From Candidatus Woesearchaeota archaeon (GTDB lineage: Archaea; Nanobdellota; Nanobdellia; Woesearchaeales; JAGVYO01): a stretch of 18,812 bases of DNA. The notes under the pieces were generated by a model. That model was not told the DNA's origin and ran no database searches. It was given only the letters and a program-made list of their open reading frames with translations. Positions 12,470-18,812 of this stretch are shown one piece after another. The stretch spans positions 1 to 18,812 of the forward strand of contig JAGVYO010000025.1 in NCBI GenBank assembly GCA_018303225.1, read 5' to 3'. Every line of letters begins with the position of its first letter. Positions within the stretch are counted from its first letter, which is position 1. A program made the position numbers and the translations under genes.

Positions 12470-13837
12470 ATGATTGATCAAACTCAAAAACTCAGCAAAC
12501 GGTATTTTCCGAAAAGAGAAGGCGTGAAGCCGCTCAAGCGTTCACTGAGCGGGTATGAGACTGAGATGTTTGTCCTTAACGAAGAAGGCATGCTGGACCA
12601 CTCGGGCCAATTGTTGAAAAAGGCCAAGAAAAAAAGTATTGACGTTAAAAAAGAGTGCGCCAAGAGCATGGTCGAGATCGTATGCATGCCCCATAAGCGC
12701 CTGAGCTCTACCGGTCTCAATCTTCTTGATCGCCTTATTCGTATGAACGAGCTTGCCGAACAGGAGGGCTACGCCTTGTACCCTTTTTCAACGTATCCTG
12801 GGCTTAATGAGGCTGTATTCCGAAAGAAGGAAGACTATGCCATCCAGCAAAAGATTCTGGGGAAATCCCGCTTCCGAAATGCCGGACTATGCTGCGGCTT
12901 CCATCAGCATTACACCCTTCCCCGCGGGGCATTTGACAAAAAAACGCAGTTCCTCCGCTACTCGGTGAACTCAAAAATCAACCGTACGCTGCTGGGCAGC
13001 TACAATCTTCTTATCGCGATGGATCCTATCCTGACCACCTTTCTTCAGTCTTCTCCCTATGTAAACAACCGGTTTCTCGCTAAAGATTCCCGCATGCTGC
13101 TCTATCGGGGCGGGAAAAAGCTGAAATTTCAGGAAGGCCTTTACAGCCATCACCAGTTTTTTGGTGGACTTCCACCGTATAAGCAGACCATGAAGGATCT
13201 CCTCTCCACACTGCAGCGCCGTTATCACAGGTGGAAAGAACTGTTACTGGAAGGCGGTCTCGAATTGCCTGCTTCTCTGAAAAAAGGCTCGCCCCTGGAC
13301 TCCTGCTGGAATCCTGTCCGTATAAACTCCAAGGGCACCCTTGAATATCGTGGAGGGGATATGAATTACCCCTCTGTTCTTTTTGGGGTTTCTACCCTGA
13401 TCAAGTTTGCGCTGCGGAAGATACAGCAGGATTTTATGATGGTCATCCCTCTTGACATGGAGCTGAAAGATGCGTTCAAAGTTGAAAAGAACCTTCTTTT
13501 TATTCCTCCGCATGCCCTGGTCCGGAAGCGGCTGCAGCGGCATTCTGCCTACGATGGCCTTGCCAGCAAGGATTTGCGGATGTACATCAAGGCGTTTCTT
13601 CGCTTTACAAAAAAGGAGGTGTACACGCGCTACCGGCCGCTGCTTTCGCCTATTTTTGAAATGGTGGATAAAAAGCAGAGCATCTCGGACAGGATTCTTA
13701 AGAAGGCAAGAAGAAGGGGCTATGGCAAAACAATCCCTTCCTCCTTTGCAAAAGAGCTTGGGCTTTTTTATTCGTCCAAGCTCTCGAGGGACCTGAAAAA
13801 GACGCGGCATGCGCTGCTGCGGATAGAGGGCTATTGA
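12470..13837 (+). CDS. GCS2-family glutamate-cysteine ligase-like carboxylate-amine ligase
   Basis: 455 residues from ATG 12470; TTG 12461 is an in-frame alternative. Signature features of the GCS2 family: SLSGYETEMFVL (acidic E30-x-E32 for metal and ATP), SMVEIVCMPH with Glu69, and GFHQHYTLPRG (H145, H147) where the family has GxHVH, followed by NLLIAMDPILTTFLQSSP and the basic GTLEYRGGDMNYPS (Arg and Glu close to the substrate in the family). Members join an amino group to the gamma- or alpha-carboxyl of an amino acid using ATP. Making gamma-glutamylcysteine is possible, but the substrate cannot be told. The C-terminal third is very basic. The next gene (PPC/DUF296) starts 11 bases after its stop, so they are probably co-transcribed. 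Confidence 0.8.
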   Translation: MIDQTQKLSKRYFPKREGVKPLKRSLSGYETEMFVLNEEGMLDHSGQLLKKAKKKSIDVKKECAKSMVEIVCMPHKRLSSTGLNLLDRLIRMNELAEQEGYALYPFSTYPGLNEAVFRKKEDYAIQQKILGKSRFRNAGLCCGFHQHYTLPRGAFDKKTQFLRYSVNSKINRTLLGSYNLLIAMDPILTTFLQSSPYVNNRFLAKDSRMLLYRGGKKLKFQEGLYSHHQFFGGLPPYKQTMKDLLSTLQRRYHRWKELLLEGGLELPASLKKGSPLDSCWNPVRINSKGTLEYRGGDMNYPSVLFGVSTLIKFALRKIQQDFMMVIPLDMELKDAFKVEKNLLFIPPHALVRKRLQRHSAYDGLASKDLRMYIKAFLRFTKKEVYTRYRPLLSPIFEMVDKKQSISDRILKKARRRGYGKTIPSSFAKELGLFYSSKLSRDLKKTRHALLRIEGY

Positions 13838-13848
13838 CGGGAGACCCC

Positions 13849-14268
13849 ATGAAAGCCAGAAAAATAGGAAACGATTTTATCATTCGATTGGAGAAAGGCG
13901 ACAAAATCATTGAAAGTTTAAAGAAATTCTGCACTGAAAACAGAATTAAGCTGGGCTATTTCACCGGTTTGGGAGCGGTTTCAACCGCTACGCTGGCGCA
14001 TTATACCGTTGAGAATAAGAAATACACCGAGAAGACGTTCAGCGAGCCGCTGGAGATCATCCAGCTGAACGGGAACATCACCGAGATGGAGGGGAAGCCG
14101 TACCTGCATGCGCATATCATTCTATCCAAGAAAAGCATGGAGGCCGTTGCGGGCCATCTCGTGGAAGGCACTGTATCCGCTACGTGCGAGATTGTGCTGC
14201 GTACCTTGAAAGGAAGAGTCGGGAGAAAGCGCAACGAAGAGATTGGGTTGAATCTGATGGATATTTAG
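13849..14268 (+). CDS. PPC/DUF296-domain DNA-binding-type protein
   Basis: 139 residues from ATG 13849, preceded by GGGAG at SD distance. Motifs: FIIRLEKGDKIIESLKKFC, GYFTGLGAVSTATLAHY, LEIIQLNGNITEMEGKPYLH, then HAHIILSKKSMEAVAGHL and EGTVSATCEIVL, the order seen in the PPC (plants and prokaryotes conserved) domain. H87, H89 and H103 are the usual metal-binding histidines of the prokaryotic form, which makes trimers. The true function in prokaryotes is unknown; plant members bind AT-rich DNA through an added hook that is absent here. It is downstream of the GCS2-like gene on the same likely transcript. Confidence 0.88.
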   Translation: MKARKIGNDFIIRLEKGDKIIESLKKFCTENRIKLGYFTGLGAVSTATLAHYTVENKKYTEKTFSEPLEIIQLNGNITEMEGKPYLHAHIILSKKSMEAVAGHLVEGTVSATCEIVLRTLKGRVGRKRNEEIGLNLMDI

Positions 14269-14466
14269 CAACAAAATTCCAATTATCCCTTTTCTCCAAT
14301 AATCTCTATTTTTTATTATGGTAGGGCGGTCCCAAAAATTTCCACAGGAAATTTTTGCAATAAACGCTTTCGCAAAGAAAATTATCTTTTAATGCGCTCT
14401 CCTTGAAATTCTTGTACGGGCACTTTCGCAACGAAAAAGAATTATTGCCAATGGCTTTCTAATTTT
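14269..14466. other. Intergenic region between convergent genes, AT-rich with hairpins
   Basis: No gene. It contains a perfect 11-bp hairpin at 14333-14357, T-runs on both strands that could end both transcripts, and two related segments: CTTTCGCAAAGAAAATTA near 14368 and CTTTCGCAACGAAAAAGAAT near 14423. GCAATAA at 14357-14363 and TTATTGC at 14442-14448 form a wide inverted pair around these. Confidence 0.55.
14333..14357. repeat. Perfect 11-bp hairpin with 3-base loop
   Basis: CAAAAATTTCC (14333-14343), loop ACA, GGAAATTTTTG (14347-14357). Same size and loop length as the hairpin at 2700-2724, and the same AATTTCC/GGAAATT core as hairpin 1 of the twin elements at 4122 and 5994. Confidence 0.7.
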
Positions 14467-14754
14467 TTACTCTTCCCGGCGCATCGCTTCGTTCTGGAGC
14501 CGTTTGGACTCGTTGAAGATGCTGACAAAGATCTCTTCCACGAAATCAGGGTCCAGCTCCTGCTCTTTGGCCATGCGGCGCAGCCGCTTGACCGTCTGCT
14601 GCTCCTGCTTCTCCTGGAATATGGGGATTTTCCGCTGCTTTTTTATTGCGGCAAGGTCCGGCATCAGGTCCATCCGCTCCGCCAAAGCGGTAAGGATGAC
14701 TTCGTCTATCCGCTCGATGTCTTTCCGGATTTTATTCAGGTTTTTTACGGCCAT
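14467..14754 (-). CDS. AroQ-type chorismate mutase
   Basis: 95 residues, all-helical, the length of a free-standing AroQ domain. IRKDIERIDEVILTALAERM is the typical first helix with R10 and R27; AAIKKQRKIPIFQEKQEQ gives K38 and E51; the last helix is DFVEEIFVSIFNESKRLQNE. The enzyme turns chorismate into prephenate for Phe/Tyr synthesis. By alignment with E. coli AroQ by eye, the Arg that usually comes just before the catalytic Glu (RE) is Gln here (Q50-E51), so activity may be altered. Single gene with its own TATA box (14779-14788); no other aromatic pathway gene is near. Confidence 0.8.
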   Translation of the reverse strand: MAVKNLNKIRKDIERIDEVILTALAERMDLMPDLAAIKKQRKIPIFQEKQEQQTVKRLRRMAKEQELDPDFVEEIFVSIFNESKRLQNEAMRREE

Positions 14755-14778
14755 CCTGTTTTTACCCAGGGAGAAATA

Positions 14779-14788
14779 GTATTTAAAC
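14779..14788 (-). promoter_or_regulatory. TATA box for chorismate mutase gene
   Basis: GTTTAAATAC on the minus strand, about 29 bases before ATG 14754. It lies just outside the end of the DUF357 gene. Confidence 0.5.
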
Positions 14789-14792
14789 TTTC

Positions 14793-15080
14793 CTAATCCA
14801 CGGTGAACAGCGTGTTATCCTTTCCGACATCAAACAATCCCAATCGGGCGCCGGCATCCAGCCAGCCGTGCGCGTAATTCAACGCAGCAAATGCAGTGAC
14901 GACATCCCCCTTCTTCTGGAAATGCTGCGCATCCGAGAAATAGCGCTGCGCCATGTCCAGGAAATCTTCCGCGGCTTTCTTCCACTCGATCTTCTGCTCG
15001 GCCGCAACCTTCACTTTCTTCAGCGCCCTGGAGGTCACGTCAAAGTACTTTTTCAGCTTCTCATCGGTAATGGCGTTCAT
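14793..15080 (-). CDS. DUF357-family protein
   Basis: 95 residues, helical. The C-terminal half has the conserved DUF357 pattern: DMAQRYFSDAQHFQKKGDVV, TAFAALNYAHGWLDAGARLG and a closing LFTVD. The N-terminal half is a Lys-rich helix (KLKKYFDVTSRALKKVKVAA). The fold is like other helical-hairpin proteins with an AHGWLDAG core; no biochemical function is known, and the family is archaeal. It starts 16 bases after the rpoK stop, with a run of eight T between, so it may be reached only by readthrough from the exosome operon or by a promoter inside rpoK. No SD is seen. Confidence 0.88.
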   Translation of the reverse strand: MNAITDEKLKKYFDVTSRALKKVKVAAEQKIEWKKAAEDFLDMAQRYFSDAQHFQKKGDVVTAFAALNYAHGWLDAGARLGLFDVGKDNTLFTVD

Positions 15081-15088
15081 TTTCTAAG

Positions 15089-15096
15089 AAAAAAAA
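15089..15096 (-). terminator. T8 run after rpoK, possible partial terminator
   Basis: On the minus strand eight T lie immediately after the rpoK stop codon. Such runs end archaeal transcription; here it would separate the exosome operon from DUF357. Confidence 0.4.
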
Positions 15097-15306
15097 TTAT
15101 TTTGCCTTCGGCATCGGACGTTTGACTGTGATGGGAATTATATCCTCCTTGAATTCCAGCTTGGCAATCTCTACGGGGTTGAAGCCGATCCTCTCCAGGT
15201 CCTCTTCCTTCAGCTTGACCAAGTAGGGCGCGCCCATCGCGATCTGCAGGGCCCGTGAGCCAATGATGCGCGCCTTCTCGTATTTGCTGTAGTGTTCCTT
15301 CTCCAT
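15097..15306 (-). CDS. rpoK: DNA-directed RNA polymerase subunit K (Rpb6/omega homologue)
   Basis: 69 residues. YSKYEKARIIGSRALQIAMG followed by APYLVKL is the diagnostic RpoK/Rpb6/omega motif, and FNPVEIAKLEFKEDIIPITV then KRPMP is the typical archaeal ending. RpoK helps assemble the polymerase by clamping the largest subunit. It lies downstream of rrp42, where many archaea carry L37Ae and RpoP instead. Its SD (AAGGTGA, 15311-15317) contains the stop codon of rrp42, so its translation depends on termination of rrp42. Confidence 0.95.
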   Translation of the reverse strand: MEKEHYSKYEKARIIGSRALQIAMGAPYLVKLKEEDLERIGFNPVEIAKLEFKEDIIPITVKRPMPKAK

Positions 15307-15310
15307 ACTT

Positions 15311-15317
15311 TCACCTT
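15311..15317 (-). promoter_or_regulatory. AAGGTGA: rrp42 last codon and stop serving as rpoK SD
   Basis: Reads GAA AGG TGA at the end of rrp42 (Arg, stop) and gives AGGTGA complementary to the archaeal 16S tail, 4 bases before ATG 15306. Confidence 0.7.
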
Positions 15318-16090
15318 TCGAGCGCTACCCGGAGCTCTTTGCCTTTGGAGATGCCGATGGCCACCATCTTCTCCACGTCCTCTACGGATAACGGCATGCT
15401 GCCGCCTTTCTGCAGCGCACAAAGCGTGCCGTCTGCGGTCGAGGCCACGGTCAGGCGGGCATCAATGATCTTTTCCTCTTCGGTCAGGGGATCCACGATG
15501 AGCGCATCGCCCACCTTGCAGACCGTGACGCTGACCGGATCCTTGACCACTTTCATGCCCTTGTTGGTCTTCTCTTTGTAGCTGATTTTTCCGTCTTCCA
15601 CCTTCGGGAAGCGCGTGTTCTTGAGGGCTGCCAATGCCGCCAGCGCCGATGCGTCAAATAAATTGCCGGCATCGTTGATGGGGCAGATGTCGATGATCAC
15701 CAGCCACACCTTCTCTCCGGGCTCGATGCAGAGGCTCTTGAAATCGACGGCCTTGGACTCCCGTATGCCGCGGTCCACGACCCGGGCCAGCTCAACCGCC
15801 TGTATGCTTGGGGGCCCCAGCTCAAAGTCTGGATTGGAGAGCGGCAACAGTTCAGCGCCCACCATGATGGTGCCTTCGTCCGGCCTGTCCGGGAACGGTT
15901 CGCCGATCTCCAGCTTGACGCCTACCATCACCTGCGTGCCGCCGATCGTGACGCGGGCAGAGCCTTCCGCGGTGCATATGATGCCCTGTTCTACCTTGAT
16001 GGGTTCCCGGTATTCGGTCGCACGGCGTCCGTCCAGCCGGGTATCTGCTTTCAACAGCTTGAGCACATGGCTTCGTAATTCGTTGTACAT
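15311..16090 (-). CDS. rrp42: Exosome core subunit Rrp42
   Basis: 259 residues, RNase PH fold. Features: DTRLDGRRATEYREPIKVEQ, the RNase PH start; GSARVTIGGTQVMVGVKLE; FELGPPSIQAVELARVVDRG; and WLVIIDICPINDAGNLFDAS, LAALAALKNTRFP typical of Rrp42. Rrp42 is the non-catalytic partner that pairs with Rrp41 in the hexameric ring that degrades RNA from the 3' end with phosphate. Length fits the family. It starts one base after the rrp41 stop; GAGGT lies 9-13 bases before the ATG. It is in the conserved order rrp4-rrp41-rrp42. Confidence 0.96.
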   Translation of the reverse strand: MYNELRSHVLKLLKADTRLDGRRATEYREPIKVEQGIICTAEGSARVTIGGTQVMVGVKLEIGEPFPDRPDEGTIMVGAELLPLSNPDFELGPPSIQAVELARVVDRGIRESKAVDFKSLCIEPGEKVWLVIIDICPINDAGNLFDASALAALAALKNTRFPKVEDGKISYKEKTNKGMKVVKDPVSVTVCKVGDALIVDPLTEEEKIIDARLTVASTADGTLCALQKGGSMPLSVEDVEKMVAIGISKGKELRVALER

Positions 16091-16091
16091 T

Positions 16092-16796
16092 TTATTGGAC
16101 CTCGTATTTCTCTTTAAGAGCTTTTTTCATGACCTCGTAGATTCTCCCACAGGCCTCTTTGCCCATCCCGATGGCTTTCCTGAGATCTTCTTTGGTGACC
16201 TCGCCGTCCATCTGAAGCAGTGTGATCTTGCCGGACTGCGGCATCATCGCGATAGGGATGTCGGCTACCGGGCCGTCTTCGTAGGCCTCTTCGCTGTAGT
16301 CCAGGTCGACCAGCAGTTTGTCATCTACCCTGCCTACTGAAACCGCCGCCACAAGGTCCTTCATGTTGAGGCCTGCATCGGCCAGCGCCATGCTGGCGGC
16401 GCAGATGCCTGCGCATCGTGATCCTGCTTCGGTCTGCGGCAGCTCGATGAATACATCCACCACAGAGTTCGGGAATTCTTTCAGGTCCAGGACCGGGAGC
16501 AATGCCTTCTCCGAGACCATCGAGATCTCTTTGGCCCTGCGGTTGGCTCCGGGCCGTACGCGTTCTCCCGAGCCGGAGAACGGCATCATGTTGTAGTTCA
16601 CCCGCAGGATGCCGCTCTGGGGATCCTGCATGAATTTCGGATACAGATTCCGGGGTCCGTACACCGAAGCATAGGCCCACGTATTGCCGATCTTGAACAT
16701 GGCCGAGCCGTCTGCGCGTTCAATGACGCCTACTTTGGCCTCGATCGGCCGCAGCTCGTCCATTTTCCGGTCATTCAGTCTTTTGGAATATGTCAT
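16092..16796 (-). CDS. rrp41: Exosome catalytic subunit Rrp41
   Basis: 234 residues from ATG 16796, chosen because AAGGTGA (16802-16808) sits at SD distance; GTG 16805 is an in-frame alternative. RNase PH motifs: RLNDRKMDELRPIEAKVGVI, WAYASVYGPRNLYPK, RVNYNMMPFSGSGERVRPGA with the phosphate/RNA-binding Arg residues, DVFIELPQTEAGSRCAGICA, and VDDKLLVDLDYSEEAYEDGP with VADIPIAMMP, which includes the acidic residues used in catalysis. It is the active subunit that carries out phosphorolytic RNA decay and tail addition, and it forms the ring with Rrp42. Coupled to rrp4 upstream and rrp42 downstream. Confidence 0.96.
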   Translation of the reverse strand: MTYSKRLNDRKMDELRPIEAKVGVIERADGSAMFKIGNTWAYASVYGPRNLYPKFMQDPQSGILRVNYNMMPFSGSGERVRPGANRRAKEISMVSEKALLPVLDLKEFPNSVVDVFIELPQTEAGSRCAGICAASMALADAGLNMKDLVAAVSVGRVDDKLLVDLDYSEEAYEDGPVADIPIAMMPQSGKITLLQMDGEVTKEDLRKAIGMGKEACGRIYEVMKKALKEKYEVQ

Positions 16797-16801
16797 TGTG
16801 T

Positions 16802-16808
16802 TCACCTT
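16802..16808 (-). promoter_or_regulatory. AAGGTGA: rrp4 last codon and stop serving as rrp41 SD
   Basis: Reads CTA AGG TGA at the end of rrp4 (Leu, Arg, stop); AGGTGA lies 5 bases before ATG 16796. Confidence 0.7.
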
Positions 16809-17527
16809 AGCTCCGGCTCTTCGACGCCGGGCTCTACCTTCTTGCCGGTCTTCTCTTCCAGGAATGCCTTGACCCGGTCGGTCAGCCCGGACAGGTGGGC
16901 TTCCTGCTCAATCTTCCGGATGGCTTCTATGGCAATGTATTCGCTTTTTGGTTCGCCTTCCAGCCATACCAGGCCGTTCTGCCCTACGGTGATGCGGCAT
17001 CCGGTGGCGTTCTTGATCATGCTGACCATGGATCCCGCTTTTCCGATGATGCGGGGGACCTTATTGCAGTTCACCTGGATAATCCGGCCGCCGTGCAGCT
17101 TCCTCAGGCCCGGGCCTTTGGTGGAGATGTCAATCAATTTCTGGCTGGTTACATTGGTGATCTTGGCCACCAGGTAATCGCCCACATTGAAATAATGCGT
17201 GATATCCGCGCCCCTCCGGATGAATTCAGACGTGGCGTCTTTCACCGAGAGCATGGCCGAATAGGCGCTGTTCGTTTCCACGCGCCAGCCCGAAAATCCG
17301 ACGTCAATCACCTGGCAGATGATGGTGTCGTTCCGCTTCGGAATGTATCTCCCGGAGAGCGCGATCAGCTTGACCGCGCGCCCTTCCACATTGGCGAGGC
17401 CCAGACGGCCCGCAATAATCTTATCGCCTTCCCTATATGTTCCCTGGCCGGGAAGATGGTCCATGCCTTCGGCGATGATTTCGCCGGGCACCACAATCTC
17501 TTTGTCTTGTATCAATAATTTGCCCAT
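16802..17527 (-). CDS. rrp4: Exosome RNA-binding cap subunit Rrp4 (S1 and KH domains)
   Basis: 241 residues from ATG 17527, chosen for the AAGGTGA site 5 bases upstream; GTG 17536 is an alternative. The N-terminal domain carries IVVPGEIIAEGMDHLPGQGT (the Rrp4/Csl4 cap motif). The S1 domain lies around residues 60-135 (RNDTIICQVIDVGFSGWRV, FNVGDYLVAKITNV). The KH domain (about 145-205) has NKVPRIIGKAGSMVSMIKN with the IIGKxGS RNA-binding loop and GCRITVGQNGLVWLEG. Rrp4 caps the Rrp41-Rrp42 ring and feeds in RNA. A charged tail follows. Order SBDS-rrp4-rrp41-rrp42 is the standard archaeal one. Confidence 0.96.
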   Translation of the reverse strand: MGKLLIQDKEIVVPGEIIAEGMDHLPGQGTYREGDKIIAGRLGLANVEGRAVKLIALSGRYIPKRNDTIICQVIDVGFSGWRVETNSAYSAMLSVKDATSEFIRRGADITHYFNVGDYLVAKITNVTSQKLIDISTKGPGLRKLHGGRIIQVNCNKVPRIIGKAGSMVSMIKNATGCRITVGQNGLVWLEGEPKSEYIAIEAIRKIEQEAHLSGLTDRVKAFLEEKTGKKVEPGVEEPELR

Positions 17528-17532
17528 GTTAT

Positions 17533-17539
17533 TCACCTT
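17533..17539 (-). promoter_or_regulatory. AAGGTGA: SBDS gene last codon and stop serving as rrp4 SD
   Basis: Reads ACA AGG TGA at the end of the SBDS gene (Thr, Arg, stop); AGGTGA lies 5 bases before ATG 17527. Confidence 0.7.
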
Positions 17540-18234
17540 GTGTTCAGAACTTTTGTTTCTGTGTTACCATGACATACAGCATTCAGCTTGTCGTAAAACT
17601 CTTCCTCTAATCCGCCGGGTATTTCAACGACCACGGCCAGGCTTCCGTCGTTGAGCCATTCTTCCTTGAGCTTCTTCCCGAAGGATGCAAAAATCCCATA
17701 CACTTTCCCTGTGTATTCCGGCAGTATCTTGACCGCGATTTCCTTGATCTCGAACTTGATGGGAAGGATCACCCGTATCTTCTTCAGGACTTCCTGCACC
17801 TGCCGCTGGACATCCTCAAACTCATCCACGTGGATTTTTGCCTCTGCCATCGCGTTCTCGATGCGCTGCACCGGGTGCGGATGGTGCGTCTTAGGATCCA
17901 CGGCATTGCGGTGGATGATAGTGATGATCTGTTTTCGCTTCTGCTCCCTCAGCTTTTCCTTGTACTCGGTCGTAAGAGGCAGCTCGCCTTTCTGGATGAT
18001 GGTTTTGGCCACTTCCATCGGGTCCGCGGTGCCGAACACCAGTTTCATGCCGGTCTCGGAGGCTTCCAGGCCTTTTTTGGCGTCAGAGAATACCCGCTGC
18101 ACGGCCAGGATATCCTTCATGTCCACGGCCTTCCCTTCCCGGAATGCAATGGCCAGGTTGCTGTCCACCATAATCTCAAAATGCTGCCCCTGTATCTTCA
18201 GTTTCGCTACGGTTGCTTCATCGACTTTTACCAT
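17533..18234 (-). CDS. sdo1: SBDS/Sdo1 ribosome maturation protein
   Basis: 233 residues, three-domain SBDS layout. The N-terminal FYSH-like domain has FEIMVDSNLAIAFREGKAVD and FSDAKKGLEASETGMKLVFG, followed by the conserved EKLREQKRKQIITIIHRNAV, DPKTHHPHPVQRIENAMAEA and the middle helical domain (VDEFEDVQRQVQEVLKKIRV). The C-terminal ferredoxin-like domain has LPIKFEIKEIAVKILPEYTG. In archaea and eukaryotes SBDS works with EF-2-like GTPase to release eIF6/aIF6 from the large subunit. Length matches the family. Its start is 8 bases after the psmA stop, with GAGG overlapping that stop (TGAGGATG). Confidence 0.96.
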   Translation of the reverse strand: MVKVDEATVAKLKIQGQHFEIMVDSNLAIAFREGKAVDMKDILAVQRVFSDAKKGLEASETGMKLVFGTADPMEVAKTIIQKGELPLTTEYKEKLREQKRKQIITIIHRNAVDPKTHHPHPVQRIENAMAEAKIHVDEFEDVQRQVQEVLKKIRVILPIKFEIKEIAVKILPEYTGKVYGIFASFGKKLKEEWLNDGSLAVVVEIPGGLEEEFYDKLNAVCHGNTETKVLNTR

Positions 18235-18242
18235 CTACATCC

Positions 18243-18812
18243 TCATTTCTTTTTCTTCCGGATGTCTTTCCCTTCGGAAGTGCGCTCAATCTTGTCTTTG
18301 GAGAACTTCCTGAACTCCTTTTCCGAGGAAAGGATATAGGCAGCGTCCAGGCGCTCCAGGCTGAAATTTGTGCCCAGCACCTTCTTGAGGGCCTTAATGG
18401 ATAATTGCAATCCTTCTTCCACGCTCAGATCGGGCTTGTATTCCTTCTGGAGCATCTCCTCCACTTCGGGCTCGCCCTCGCCGATGACCGAGGCCTTGTA
18501 TTCAAAGTAGATGCCCGTGGGGTCAGTCTCGAAAAGCCTTGGCTTTGTTCCGTCAATGCCTGCTACCAATATCGAGACGCCGAACGGTCGCAAGCCGCCG
18601 CTCTGGGTGCATATCTGCTTCAGATCGCAGATGTCCTTTACGATGGTCAATGTATCGATTTCACTGTCATAGGTCACGCGGTGCTGCTGCGCCCTCACCT
18701 GGGCACGCTCGATTAAGACGCGGGCATCGGACAGGATGCCGGATGCCGTGGCGCCGATATGGCTGTCGATCTGGAAAATCTTCTCTACGGATTCCGGAAC
18801 AATGAGGGAATC
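18243..18812 (-). CDS. psmA: Proteasome alpha subunit, 5' part outside window
   Basis: The visible C-terminal 189 residues run unbroken from the window edge. SVEKIFQIDSHIGATASGIL then SDARVLIERARV-like text (here IERAQVRAQQHRVTYD) and LRPFGVSILVAGIDGTKPRL, FETDPTGIYFEYKASVIGEG are diagnostic of alpha-type subunits of the archaeal 20S proteasome; YKPDLSVEEGLQLSIKALKK follows. The tail ends in a basic KDIRKKKK. Alpha rings gate the protease and dock the unfoldase (PAN or Cdc48). It is the first visible gene of the exosome superoperon. Confidence 0.95.
   Translation of the reverse strand, partial: DSLIVPESVEKIFQIDSHIGATASGILSDARVLIERAQVRAQQHRVTYDSEIDTLTIVKDICDLKQICTQSGGLRPFGVSILVAGIDGTKPRLFETDPTGIYFEYKASVIGEGEPEVEEMLQKEYKPDLSVEEGLQLSIKALKKVLGTNFSLERLDAAYILSSEKEFRKFSKDKIERTSEGKDIRKKKK

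Overview
The window is archaeal. It carries archaeal/eukaryal-type ribosomal proteins (S19e, L39e, L31e), a PDCD5-family protein, Cbf5 with a PUA domain, RNA polymerase subunit K, the exosome core (Rrp4, Rrp41, Rrp42), SBDS, a proteasome alpha subunit and a pilin-like protein with a class III signal peptide. First genes of operons have a TATA-like box about 24-30 bases before the start codon and little or no leader; internal genes use ATGA overlaps or Shine-Dalgarno (SD) sites. The pilin N-terminus, the cysteine-rich secreted proteins and the compact layout resemble DPANN archaea of the Woesearchaeota/Pacearchaeota kind. That lineage is an inference.

Layout: (1) 1-3386, hydrogenase region: a NiFe-hydrogenase small subunit and a large subunit broken by an exact 47-bp tandem duplication (minus strand), a divergent EamA-type transporter, then a HypC-like protein with two HypC-type halves and a membrane protein/HypA pair. 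(2) 3523-5990, surface block: a pilin-like protein, a small lipoprotein ending in the same six-cysteine module, and a 481-residue secreted cysteine-rich protein. The last two genes are bracketed by two copies of a twin-hairpin element (4122-4264 and 5994-6109) with the same design. (3) 6154-8227, a CPA2-type cation/proton antiporter and a convergent AT-rich exported protein. (4) 8475-10566, a ribosomal operon S19e-PDCD5-L39e-unknown-L31e with a structured leader, lysine/glutamate-rich tails on S19e and L31e, and an unrecognised gene tightly inserted before L31e. (5) 10571-14268, an exported protein of unknown function, Cbf5, a GCS2-family ligase-like protein and a PPC/DUF296 protein. (6) 14467-18812 (minus strand), the exosome superoperon psmA-SBDS-rrp4-rrp41-rrp42-rpoK, followed by DUF357 and an AroQ-type chorismate mutase.

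The genes most likely to work together are the hydrogenase subunits with HypA and the HypC-like protein; the pilin, lipoprotein and secreted protein at the cell surface; and the exosome/SBDS/proteasome set. In that operon three consecutive-style junctions use the sequence AAGGTGA both as the last codon plus stop of one gene and as the SD of the next. The twin-hairpin elements around the cysteine-rich gene pair are the best candidate for something undescribed. All functional calls rest on reading motifs by eye; no database search was possible.
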